Source: a virus
IMG/VR virus record: IMGVR_UViG_3300025154_000403
Span: 1 to 21,827 of that record
Reading direction: 5' to 3' (one strand)
Length of the DNA stretch: 21,827 bases
In this document: one piece after another, positions 7,740-13,988 of the stretch
How positions within the stretch are numbered: the first letter of the stretch is position 1
Layout: every line of letters begins with the position of its first letter
Notes under the pieces: generated by a model
Database searches by the model: none
What the model was told of the DNA's origin: nothing
The model's input: the letters and a program-made list of their open reading frames with translations, nothing else
Made by a program: the position numbers and the translations under genes

Positions 7740-8291
7740 TCATGCTGGATTGTAAGCTGGTGAGTCATCTGGATTGAACATTAAACTATCGTCTGGATTT
7801 ACTGCTTGTTCGACGGAAGTAGTATATCTGCCGAGGTAGGTCTGTACTCTCACCGCCTGTGCTGACATATCACCAGTGTAAATAACAACCCCGCCTCTCG
7901 TTGGATGAAAGCCAATCCAGGCAAAATCTACATTGAGTAACGCGTACCATTCAGCACCTGACCGGACTATCGGAGCCATGCTATTAGCGGAGTCAAAGAA
8001 GACATCCCCTCCAAGGTCAGTGTCGGCTTGCAAGGTGACTGCATTGCTTGGAAAAGCCCACGTAGCATTAGGCAAATCAGCAATCGTCCCCGTTGTCAGG
8101 GTTATGCTTGATTCGCCGATAATACCAATCATATTATTTTTGATCAGCCAGGCCCCAGCCAGGCCGTCTCGAGGCAGCCCGCCATTGTTCAGATCAACCG
8201 CGTTGCCCCAGCCGTACAGCTCGGGAAACAGCTCTTCGATCGCTTGCACACTCAGGCGTTGCAGGTTTTTCTTCGGAGCGAGATCATCCAT
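7740..8291 (-). CDS. Hypothetical phage surface or fibre accessory protein
   Basis: This 183-residue product is coupled to the 119-residue gene by TGATG, with CGGAG upstream. No signal peptide. A helical N-terminus (LQRLSVQAIEELFPELYGWG) precedes a strand-rich part (GAWLIKNNMIGIIGESSITL; WAFPSNAVTLQADTDLGGDV; EWYALLNVDFAWIGFHPTRG). The C-terminus has a degenerate tandem motif NPDD in VNPDDSLMFNPDDSPAYNPA. I do not recognise the family. The soluble beta-rich body and the position before a fibre-like gene suggest a structural or adhesive role (inference). Confidence 0.7.
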   Translation of the reverse strand: MDDLAPKKNLQRLSVQAIEELFPELYGWGNAVDLNNGGLPRDGLAGAWLIKNNMIGIIGESSITLTTGTIADLPNATWAFPSNAVTLQADTDLGGDVFFDSANSMAPIVRSGAEWYALLNVDFAWIGFHPTRGGVVIYTGDMSAQAVRVQTYLGRYTTSVEQAVNPDDSLMFNPDDSPAYNPA

Positions 8292-8650
8292 CACGCAGCT
8301 CCGCGCACGCGCATGGCAAAGGCGGCCATGTCCGCGCCGCCGGTGTTCTCGACCACGATTTTGACGGCAGGACAGAGCAGGCTGCTGTAGAGAAAGAAGG
8401 CCGGAGTGCCGGCAGTCACCGTGCCAACATCGGACACCGCGCCGGCTGTTACGCCGTCCGGCAAACGAACGAGCTTCACCGTGCAGTTTTTGTCGGCGCT
8501 GATGTCGATGCCGATCCTGCTGGCCATGATCGTGTTGATCACCGCGGACTCGCGCACCGGATCGGCCGCCGTGATTATCTCCTCGTCAACCAGCAGCAAC
8601 GTGCTGCCGGTGCCGATATTTCCTGTCGGCACGCGTAGCTTATCTTCCAT
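8291..8650 (-). CDS. Hypothetical beta-rich phage protein, first gene of the cargo block
   Basis: The 119-residue product has a strong ribosome site (GGAGG four bases before ATG). Sequence such as KLRVPTGNIGTGSTLLLVDE, CTVKLVRLPDGVTAG and FFLYSSLLCPAVKIVVENTG suggests a small beta-sandwich, in the style of phage head-decoration or fibre-attachment proteins. There is no signal peptide and no known motif. It is the first of five overlapping genes read toward the lysis genes and is separated from the recombinase by 111 bases, where a promoter or terminator could lie. Confidence 0.7.
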   Translation of the reverse strand: MEDKLRVPTGNIGTGSTLLLVDEEIITAADPVRESAVINTIMASRIGIDISADKNCTVKLVRLPDGVTAGAVSDVGTVTAGTPAFFLYSSLLCPAVKIVVENTGGADMAAFAMRVRGAA

Positions 8651-8734
8651 AAAACCTCCGTTAAGGGCGCATTAAAAAAAGAAACGGACCATCTCCAGCT
8701 CGTGAAGATAGCCCGTTCCGTCAACAAAATTCAT

Positions 8735-8748
8735 CTGAACCAGTTCAG
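8735..8748. repeat. Short palindrome downstream of the tyrosine recombinase
   Basis: CTGAAC-CA-GTTCAG is a 6-bp inverted repeat with a 2-base centre, 14-27 bases after the recombinase stop. It could be a regulatory protein site or a weak crossover-type site; nothing further supports either. The rest of 8651-8761 has no supported gene beyond a 20-codon open frame discussed in the findings. Confidence 0.35.
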
Positions 8749-8761
8749 TACTTGCGCTGTG

Positions 8762-9607
8762 TCACCCAAGCAGCGATTCTATCATCCTGCTTGCTTCGGC
8801 AACACTGACCTGCCCAAGATAGCGTTGGGTTGTCGTCAGGTCAGCATGCCGCAAAATAACCTTGCTGACCATCTCCAGCGGGATGCCTGCCCTGGAGGCC
8901 TGGGTTGCCGCGTGCCGCCTTAAATCGTGCGGCCTGAGACTGACACCGACAGCTTGCCCATGTTCCTTGACCATCCTGAAAGCGGTGGAATACGAGATAG
9001 GGAAAATCCTCTCACCGGCAGCTATTCTTTTGACGCGAACATAGTCATCCAGGCGCCGCATCATCTTCTGAGGAACATAAACAAACTCTCCTTGCCGCCC
9101 TGATTTTGGCTGCTCAATAGAGATTGTGCTCACCTCGATATTCAAGTCTCGAGGCCGGATGCTTAGGACCTCACCCACCCTCATCGCAGCACGGCCCATC
9201 AGCTCGAGCATCAGGCGATCACGCCCGTTGGCACGATAGATGATCTCGTCTACAACCTCTTTGTCAAGCAGCTCGGGAGACACGCAGCGCGGCTTTTTAT
9301 AAAGCTTCTTGATAATCCCTCTGCTGCACGGATTGGTAAAATCGAGGTCGAAGACATCTTTGACAAAATTGAAAAATGCTGAGAGATGACACACTCGGTT
9401 ATTCTTCGTTGCCGATGACAGCCCGTCGGTCAAGATCTCCAGAAACGTAGAGAGATCGCTTTCGGTCACCGCGGTAATATCGATTCCAGAAAAGAGGTCC
9501 GCGAACTTTCCGAGCGTGTATGAAAACGCCCTGATCGTATTCGGCCTGGAATTTGCTTGGTGATAATCCATATAGGCTTTGACGCCTTGTTCCACAGTCA
9601 TATTCAT
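8762..9607 (-). CDS. Tyrosine recombinase (XerC/D-type integrase)
   Basis: 281 residues from ATG 9607, chosen because GGAGG sits seven bases upstream and the start overlaps the preceding stop (GGATGA). The N-terminal core-binding SAM-like domain spans about 5-100 (RPNTIRAFSYTLGKFADLFS). The catalytic set is complete: Arg143 in RAAMRVGEVLSI, Lys168 in EQPKSGRQGE, His227 and Arg230 in PHDLRRHA, His254 in LRHADLTTTQ, and nucleophile Tyr263 in QRYLGQV. It should be active in site-specific strand exchange. Mu-like phages move by transposition and do not need one, so its presence after Mor suggests a hitchhiking module or a resolution/inversion role. Start at 9628 is possible but less well supported. 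Confidence 0.92.
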   Translation of the reverse strand: MNMTVEQGVKAYMDYHQANSRPNTIRAFSYTLGKFADLFSGIDITAVTESDLSTFLEILTDGLSSATKNNRVCHLSAFFNFVKDVFDLDFTNPCSRGIIKKLYKKPRCVSPELLDKEVVDEIIYRANGRDRLMLELMGRAAMRVGEVLSIRPRDLNIEVSTISIEQPKSGRQGEFVYVPQKMMRRLDDYVRVKRIAAGERIFPISYSTAFRMVKEHGQAVGVSLRPHDLRRHAATQASRAGIPLEMVSKVILRHADLTTTQRYLGQVSVAEASRMIESLLG

Positions 9608-9798
9608 CCTGTTACCTCCTTCAGCCATGCATCCAACTCAGATAAGAATTGCTCCATTTTCAAAACTCTGACCTCCGTCCTCCTCCGGTGGAAAAAGGCG
9701 ATGACGCTCGGTTTCTCTAAATTCGTTTTCAGTATGATATATTGATCAGCCAAGGCATTGCGGGCCTCGGCTATAGCCTCGATTGGAATGCTATCCAT
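9604..9798 (-). CDS. Small helical protein coupled to the recombinase
   Basis: Sixty-four residues from ATG 9798 (GAGGG about six bases upstream), beginning MDSIPIEAIAEARNALADQY and ending FLSELDAWLKEVTG. It is mixed helical with a basic stretch FFHRRRTEVR. No cysteine cluster or membrane segment. Its stop overlaps the recombinase start (ATGA), and the recombinase ribosome site lies inside its last codons, so the two are translationally coupled. It may be a directionality or accessory factor for the recombinase, but nothing in the sequence proves that. A longer start overlapping Mor is less likely. Confidence 0.65.
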   Translation of the reverse strand: MDSIPIEAIAEARNALADQYIILKTNLEKPSVIAFFHRRRTEVRVLKMEQFLSELDAWLKEVTG

Positions 9799-9809
9799 TA
9801 GGACCCTCA

Positions 9810-10160
9810 TCAAAATAGCCGTAACTGTTTGTCTTCTCCAGGCTCTCTCCCCAGGATGGTCCACACCTGTCGCTCACTCAACCTGGCCCAGCGGGCGATG
9901 TCCTGGACCCGCTCGCCATTGTCGTACCTTTCGATGATGACCCGATTGCGGGCCTGCCGTTTCAGATCATCCAGGTTGCGGCAATACAGATGCGTGCCGC
10001 GAAATTCGGTAACGATCCGCAGCACGATCCGCACGCCATAGCCTGGAACCATCCCCTCGATTACCCGGGCGAGCTGCGCCAGATCTCCCGGCAGTTCGTC
10101 AATGTTGGGGACCAGGTCATCGGGGAGATGATCAAACTCAGCGGTATTCGACATCGACAT
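9810..10160 (-). CDS. mor: Mor-family transcriptional activator
   Basis: The 116-residue protein matches the Mu Mor/C family. After an acidic leader, DELPGDLAQLARVIEGM and GVRIVLRIVTEFRGTHLYC correspond to the dimerisation region. The C-terminal helix-turn-helix (ARNRVIIERYDNGERVQDIA, then RWARLSERQVWTIL) binds DNA. In Mu, Mor is made from the early operon and turns on the middle promoter. Here it closes the early operon just after GemA, overlapping its end. ATG 10154 has a better-spaced GAGAGG than ATG 10160. No second family member (a C late activator) is seen in the window. Confidence 0.93.
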   Translation of the reverse strand: MSMSNTAEFDHLPDDLVPNIDELPGDLAQLARVIEGMVPGYGVRIVLRIVTEFRGTHLYCRNLDDLKRQARNRVIIERYDNGERVQDIARWARLSERQVWTILGREPGEDKQLRLF

Positions 10161-10575
10161 CCTCTCTCGCTGCCCATTGTTTCAATGATTCGATCAGCCG
10201 GTTGAGCTGCCCGCTATCGCACCATTTCAAGTTATCGACGCCGATCTGGCGTTTGACGTAGGCCTGCAGGGCCAGGTCGCTCCGGTTGCGCACCACCCCG
10301 GCATCGGCCAGGGTAATCCACAGGGCCAGCACCTTGCGCCGCTGGCCGTCCGCATACACCGGGCTGGATTTTGACGGCTTTGCCGGTCGGCTTTTCGCCT
10401 GCCAACCCTTGGCCCGGAACTTGTTGAGCAGCACGGTGGCCTGCCGCTCATCGAGCTGCGCAGCCGACTCCACCTTGAAGTGCAGATAGAGCATGTCCCG
10501 GTACACTTCATCCGTGAGACCAAGTGCCTTCTTGGCGATATGGATCTTTGCCAATGCTGCTTTTGAGGGAGGCAT
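10138..10575 (-). CDS. gemA: GemA-like protein (Mu gp16, DUF1018)
   Basis: From ATG 10575 (CGGAG seven bases upstream) the protein has 145 residues. Its start, MPPSKAALAKIHIAKKALGL then TDEVYRDMLY, is diagnostic of the GemA/DUF1018 family. A middle segment (ERQATVLLNKFRAKGWQ), a basic linker, and the C-terminal GQRRKVLALWITLADAGVVR with LKWCDSGQLNRLIESLKQW also match. In Mu, GemA (gp16) is reported to modulate host gene expression and DNA topology; the mechanism is unclear. It lies directly before Mor, as in Mu. Confidence 0.93.
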   Translation of the reverse strand: MPPSKAALAKIHIAKKALGLTDEVYRDMLYLHFKVESAAQLDERQATVLLNKFRAKGWQAKSRPAKPSKSSPVYADGQRRKVLALWITLADAGVVRNRSDLALQAYVKRQIGVDNLKWCDSGQLNRLIESLKQWAAREDVDVEYR

Positions 10576-10577
10576 TG

Positions 10578-10910
10578 TCACACTCCGATAAGCTCATTGA
10601 TTTCCGCATCAGTGCAGCCATAGTCTTCACGCAGGGAATCGATGAGGCTTTCCACCTGAGATCGCAGTCTCTTGATCTCGGTTGCGTCCGCCTTCATCCT
10701 TCCCTGGTCGACATGGCCACCGCCGCCCAAGAGCAACCCGGGCGCGAACTCACAGAGGATATCAGCCAATATCTTCGGCGTATTCTTGGCGAGCTCCCTA
10801 ACGGCCAAACACATGAAACACACCATTTTGCCATGGCTGGTTCTCAGTATTGATTCTCTCCCGCAGCACTCACATGCGGCTGCCGCCGTTCCTGGAATCG
10901 TATTTTTCAT
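10578..10910 (-). CDS. Zinc-ribbon protein of unknown function
   Basis: 110 residues. The N-terminus has two CxxC pairs, CECCGRESI (about 13-19) and MVCFMCLAV (about 29-37), spaced as in a small zinc ribbon. A glycine-rich loop (LLLGGGGHVD) and a helical C-terminus (IKRLRSQVESLIDSLREDYG) follow. It overlaps the GemA gene and the preceding gene by four bases each. Several short Cys-rich proteins lie in this part of the operon; regulatory or nucleic-acid-binding roles are likely (inference). I do not recognise a named family. Confidence 0.75.
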   Translation of the reverse strand: MKNTIPGTAAAACECCGRESILRTSHGKMVCFMCLAVRELAKNTPKILADILCEFAPGLLLGGGGHVDQGRMKADATEIKRLRSQVESLIDSLREDYGCTDAEINELIGV

Positions 10911-11269
10911 GATGATTTCCTTGCCAGCACGTACCGGCCATAGCGAACATCTTCACCGAAGCGGTTGACGGTCTTGACCAGGTGAGTTTCAATGTCATGT
11001 TTCTGGCGCAGATCATTGATCCTGGCAGCCAGCCGCAGGATGCCGTATTCCTGCAGGGCCTGAATGGGATCGATCGAGCCGAAGGTCTCCAGATGCCGCA
11101 GCACCTTTTTCTCTTGATTCATTACGCTATCCTCCTCAATTAATTCCGGGCCCACAATTTGCGGCCGCACCTGGTATGACAACCCCTGTCGCATCAAGCC
11201 ATTCCGACAATCCGAACAGATTCCGGATTCACTAAAATCACCATGACCGCAGCCAGCGCAGATGCTCAT
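10907..11269 (-). CDS. Zinc-ribbon plus winged-helix (HTH_55-like) protein
   Basis: The 120-residue frame has an N-terminal four-Cys finger (CAGC at 4-7, and CSDC at 18-21), a linker, and then a helix-turn-helix unit (QEKKVLRHLETFGSIDPIQA, then LQEYGILRLAARINDLRQK) and a strand-like tail. That second unit is the short winged-helix domain found as a separate small protein in many phages. An in-frame ATG at 11122 preceding this unit has GAGGAGG nine bases upstream, so a 71-residue short form may be made too. It overlaps both neighbours by four bases. Confidence 0.75.
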   Translation of the reverse strand: MSICAGCGHGDFSESGICSDCRNGLMRQGLSYQVRPQIVGPELIEEDSVMNQEKKVLRHLETFGSIDPIQALQEYGILRLAARINDLRQKHDIETHLVKTVNRFGEDVRYGRYVLARKSS

Positions 11270-11814
11270 CCTTGCATCCTATCTTTCTTCCAGACCGCCA
11301 TTTCTTCGTCAGTGGGTTTATCGTCCCGCAGTCCCTGGATATAGGCATCGAGCGGACTCTGGATCGAGGCAATAGGATCGGGGCTGGCGGATCTGGTCAC
11401 CCGGTTGGTTCTGGCTGATTGCTCTGCCTGGGAGTCCGCCTTGTCTGCCATGTCCCAGGCCACCTTGCTCAGGTATTTATGATTCTTCAGCGGCAGGATG
11501 AGAGAAATGCGGTTATCCACCATCTGCTCCATAGCCTGGGCCCAGATCCGCGGCGGGCAGTTGCGATCGACCTTGCCCTGGACATTGACATAGCCGCAGG
11601 CCGTGAGGCTGCGGATCTCCTCGCTGAGCCGCAGGGCCTTCTTCCAGGTAAGCCCGGTTTTGCCAGGCCTGAACAGCGATATATAACTGAGGACCGCTTT
11701 CGGCAGCGGAGCGGGCAGGGTGGCGATCACGGCCAAAGCCTCGCGGCACAGGCCATCATTCATCCAGGTGTCGGCACTGGCGATCGCGCCGCATGCAGGG
11801 CAAATCAACTTCAT
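11266..11814 (-). CDS. Zinc-ribbon phage regulatory-type protein
   Basis: 182 residues from ATG 11814, which overlaps the preceding stop as TGATG and has GGAGGAA about nine bases upstream. It begins MKLICPACGAIASADTW, half of a zinc ribbon, continues with helices (KKALRLSEEIRSLTACGYVN; RIWAQAMEQMVDNR) and ends in a polar tail. The arrangement recalls conserved Mu-like phage proteins of unknown function in the early operon. No catalytic motif. It overlaps the next gene by four bases. Confidence 0.75.
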   Translation of the reverse strand: MKLICPACGAIASADTWMNDGLCREALAVIATLPAPLPKAVLSYISLFRPGKTGLTWKKALRLSEEIRSLTACGYVNVQGKVDRNCPPRIWAQAMEQMVDNRISLILPLKNHKYLSKVAWDMADKADSQAEQSARTNRVTRSASPDPIASIQSPLDAYIQGLRDDKPTDEEMAVWKKDRMQG

Positions 11815-11981
11815 CAATGATTCCTCCAAGGGCACCACTGGCCATTTCGTTTACACCATTCACCCCGCGCCTTGCGGCACCATTCAACGGGGCAGGTGCT
11901 CCCGGTCGGATAGGCTATACAGTCGGGCAGCTCAATTGGTTTTTCGTTCTCTTTCTTGGCCTGCTTGTGTTCTTCTTGCAT
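11814..11981 (-). CDS. Small Cys/Trp-rich protein
   Basis: A 55-residue protein with GAGGAA upstream of the ATG. The lysine- and glutamate-rich start (MQEEHKQAKKENEKPIELPD) precedes a compact domain with cysteines at 21, 30, 35, 43 and 50 and tryptophans beside them (CPVEWCRKARGEWCKRNGQW). The spacing suggests a metal-binding or disulfide-free zinc knuckle. It is coupled to the next gene by TGATG. I do not know the function; similar small proteins lie in early operons of transposable phages. Confidence 0.72.
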   Translation of the reverse strand: MQEEHKQAKKENEKPIELPDCIAYPTGSTCPVEWCRKARGEWCKRNGQWCPWRNH

Positions 11982-12010
11982 CGTTATTCCTCATTGGCTG
12001 GCATCATCAG

Positions 12011-12058
12011 GCCGGTGGAACCACCCACCGGCGACCCCGGACAGGCCGGGGTTTCGCC
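12011..12058. repeat. Two abutting strong hairpins between early genes
   Basis: GCCGGTGG (12011-12018) pairs with CCACCGGC (12025-12032), and ACCCCGG (12034-12040) pairs with CCGGGGT (12046-12052). The second can extend with GGCGA/TCGCC (12030-12034, 12054-12058), which competes with the first stem. They fill the only real gap in this part of the operon (11982-12062). No T-run follows on either strand. A structured RNA element for termination, processing or translation control is possible. Confidence 0.6.
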
Positions 12059-12062
12059 TTAA

Positions 12063-12326
12063 TCACTCAGGAGTTTTTAAAAATTCTGCCGGGCAATCAG
12101 GATTCTTCGAGATGTTATCGAGCTGCCACTCATACATTGCATCGGCGTGTTCATTCGCATGATCGGCTAAGTCAAAGTCTCCGGATGCGTTCACCAATTC
12201 AGCCCACATGCGGACAACTGCAGGAACAAATCGATCACTTGCCCGAAGTAGGAATACAGGTTCGTCTTCGCCGATCTTTCCTTCAGGGTCTTGAATTCTG
12301 TTATAGTCTGCTCTTCCATGGATCAT
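12063..12326 (-). CDS. Conserved-type small phage protein
   Basis: 87 residues starting MIHGRADYNRIQDPEGKIGE, a start I associate with small proteins in transposable and other phages (dYNRIQDP...EDEPVFLLRA). The rest is acidic and helical (DLADHANEHADAMYEWQLDN). No cysteine fingers or membrane segments. GGAGCG precedes the ATG, and the start overlaps the upstream stop (ATGA). Function unknown. The following hairpin pair could end or stabilise its message. Confidence 0.72.
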   Translation of the reverse strand: MIHGRADYNRIQDPEGKIGEDEPVFLLRASDRFVPAVVRMWAELVNASGDFDLADHANEHADAMYEWQLDNISKNPDCPAEFLKTPE

Positions 12327-12517
12327 GATTCGCTCCTTGTTGTTGTTCCTGATAATTTGCAGAAGGCCCGCAGGCCATCGCTATCCTCTATGGTGCCGTT
12401 GTAATAACCGCACCGCTGCCACTCTTTGGTGCCTTCCATCTTGCAGGTGCAGGTCCCATCAATGGGACATTCAGCTACAATCTCGGTTGCCCGCCGAATG
12501 GCTTTACGCTGCGTCAT
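12323..12517 (-). CDS. Small Cys-containing protein
   Basis: 64 residues; MTQRKAIRRATEIVAECPID is followed by GTCTCKMEGTKEWQRCGYYN, with Cys at 17, 23, 25, 36 and 53. The cysteine pattern suggests a small metal-binding fold. It overlaps the preceding gene by 14 bases and the next by four. Function unknown. Confidence 0.62.
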   Translation of the reverse strand: MTQRKAIRRATEIVAECPIDGTCTCKMEGTKEWQRCGYYNGTIEDSDGLRAFCKLSGTTTRSES

Positions 12518-12785
12518 GGCTGGTCTCTTTCATTTTGACAAAGGCTTTATCGCCAATCAGACGGCGGAGACCTTCTTCATTGCAATACTTATCGCAAACG
12601 TTTTTCTCGTGGACCCGATACTTGATGCTGTTCTCAAGGCCGATTACCTTGCAGCGTGGCTCAATGTGGAGCGGATTGCCATCGCAGCTCATAACCTGGA
12701 AGTTTCTCACGAAATGGTCGCAGCCGCCGCAATTCCTACTGGTTCCGCCCTTCTTGTATTTGAGTTGTTCTTTTATCTTCAGCAT
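12504..12785 (-). CDS. Small Cys-rich protein
   Basis: About 93 residues from ATG 12785 (MLKIKEQLKYKKGG), which overlaps the previous stop. It contains CGGCDHF, SCDG, PRCKVIG and NVCDKYC, seven cysteines in all, consistent with one or two zinc-binding knuckles. The upstream extension of the frame (to 12869) lies inside the preceding gene and lacks a ribosome site. Function unknown; it belongs to the run of Cys-rich early proteins. Confidence 0.68.
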   Translation of the reverse strand: MLKIKEQLKYKKGGTSRNCGGCDHFVRNFQVMSCDGNPLHIEPRCKVIGLENSIKYRVHEKNVCDKYCNEEGLRRLIGDKAFVKMKETSHDAA

Positions 12786-12955
12786 GCTCGCACCCCCGAA
12801 ATATTCGATGAAGCAGATTTTCGTCGGCGAATACACCTTCGATCTCCATTGACTCGGCGATCGCTGCACCTCCGGTCCTTACCAGAACGAAGATCTGAAC
12901 TGTTGCCGTCAACCCATCGACCGTTAATTTCAAACTCGACGTTGTCTCTTTTCAT
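12779..12955 (-). CDS. Small basic protein with DRR repeats
   Basis: 58 residues from ATG 12955 (MKRDNVEFEINGRWVDGNSS). A repeated motif follows: GKDRRCSDRRVNGDRRC, three DRR units at 6-7 residue spacing, then RRRKS. Such (S/G)xDRR repeats occur in small phage and bacterial proteins of unknown role. A competing frame at 12736-12933 also reads through here but lacks the neat junctions seen for this one (stop overlapping the next start). A poor GGGGGTG is the only ribosome-site candidate. Confidence 0.6.
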   Translation of the reverse strand: MKRDNVEFEINGRWVDGNSSDLRSGKDRRCSDRRVNGDRRCIRRRKSASSNISGVRAC

Positions 12956-12957
12956 CG

Positions 12958-13572
12958 TCACACCCCCGAGATATCCAAAGGAATCTGCCGCCACTGATCA
13001 AGGCCGATCCGCTCATGCACACGCAGATAGACCCTGCTCTCCAGGACGTTCAGGCTGTCGTTGATCGCCTCCATGGCCTTCTTCCAGCGATCGTCATCGA
13101 TGTTGAATTTACGCAGGCTCATGATCCGCTTGACGTTCACCTGGCCGGCACGGTCCACCTGGAAGGCGTCGTTGATCAGCATCTTCAGTTCAGGCCGGCT
13201 ATCTCCTGACCATTCCTGCAGGCACTCATCGACCAGGGCCTTGGCCACCTGCAGGCGCTCGTCAAAAACATAGGTCTCTGACACTGCCCGGCTGACCTTG
13301 TAACGGCCGTCGAAACTGAGCAGGGTGATATTGCCCTTCAGACCGCCCAAATCTTTGTTGTATTCCTCCGCAGACAAATCACAGAAGCTCTGAATATCGG
13401 CGAAGGCGGCGGTCTTAAACGCACCCAAAACTTCGCTGACATCCCGAGCCGAGCTGACGATCTGCAGGACCAGGTCATTGCGCATCTTGTCGATCTCTTT
13501 GACCATCGTCTCCGGCACCAGACGGCCCTGCGGGTCCTGCATGTAGCCGGTCGGTATCGTGTTATCGGCCAT
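12958..13572 (-). CDS. DUF3164 family protein
   Basis: 204 residues, starting MADNTIPTGYMQDPQGRLVP, a classic DUF3164 beginning (GyM.D..GrlVP). Conserved blocks include KEIDKMRNDLVLQIVSSARD, LLSFDGRYKVSRAVSETYVF and LKMLINDAFQVDRAGQVNVK. Found almost always in early operons of Mu-like phages. No proven function; sometimes mislabelled as sulfate transport. GGAGG lies six bases before ATG and the start overlaps the upstream stop by 11 bases. Confidence 0.92.
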   Translation of the reverse strand: MADNTIPTGYMQDPQGRLVPETMVKEIDKMRNDLVLQIVSSARDVSEVLGAFKTAAFADIQSFCDLSAEEYNKDLGGLKGNITLLSFDGRYKVSRAVSETYVFDERLQVAKALVDECLQEWSGDSRPELKMLINDAFQVDRAGQVNVKRIMSLRKFNIDDDRWKKAMEAINDSLNVLESRVYLRVHERIGLDQWRQIPLDISGV

Positions 13573-13786
13573 TATCGACCTCCTGCTGGATGAGATCTGA
13601 CTTGAGCTGCAGATACCGGGAAACCCGCTCGGCGTAGCTGGTGGCAGCCATGGCCAGCAGCTGCAGTTGGGTGTCGGACAATTCCGCCTGGCCGGAATCT
13701 TCCATCTCGGCTACTTGGCCATTCGACAGATTGAGGAATCCCAGAAGGCAATCGAGACAATCCGCCTTGTAGCCTTCCATGATCAC
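13562..13786 (-). CDS. Small acidic phage protein
   Basis: A 74-residue product starting at GTG 13786 (or ATG 13780, MEGYKADCLDC). It contains two cysteines near the start and a helical, glutamate-rich body (NGQVAEMEDSGQAELSDTQL). Function unknown. It overlaps DUF3164 by 11 bases and follows the 52-residue gene after 30 bases. No strong ribosome site is visible for either start. Confidence 0.6.
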   Translation of the reverse strand: MIMEGYKADCLDCLLGFLNLSNGQVAEMEDSGQAELSDTQLQLLAMAATSYAERVSRYLQLKSDLIQQEVDNGR

Positions 13787-13816
13787 CGCATTAATCTGTT
13801 CATCAAAAAGCCCAAG

Positions 13817-13975
13817 TCAGGCCGTCTGCCTGATCTGCCTGATCTTCTCTCCCAGGAGCTGCTGCTTGCCCTCCAGTGGCAGGGACGATCCAAGGGCGAT
13901 CTGCTCAACATCAGCAATGTCGGACGCTATGGATTGCAGAAGGTCCCGTTGCCTATACATTTGTATAGTATTCAT
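13817..13975 (-). CDS. Very small helical phage protein
   Basis: 52 residues (MNTIQMYRQRDLLQSIASDI and on), wholly helical, ending KIRQIRQTA. AAGGAG lies upstream, nine bases from ATG 13975; in-frame ATGs at 13981 and 13984 are closer to it. It follows the HTH gene stop directly. Function unknown. It is supported by the ribosome site and by filling what would otherwise be a 200-base gap. Confidence 0.6.
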   Translation of the reverse strand: MNTIQMYRQRDLLQSIASDIADVEQIALGSSLPLEGKQQLLGEKIRQIRQTA

Positions 13976-13988
13976 GGTCATCATCTCC

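Noticed and set aside
12736-12933. Alternative 65-codon minus-strand frame
   Set aside because: Overlaps two better-placed small genes and lacks a ribosome site; not fully excluded.
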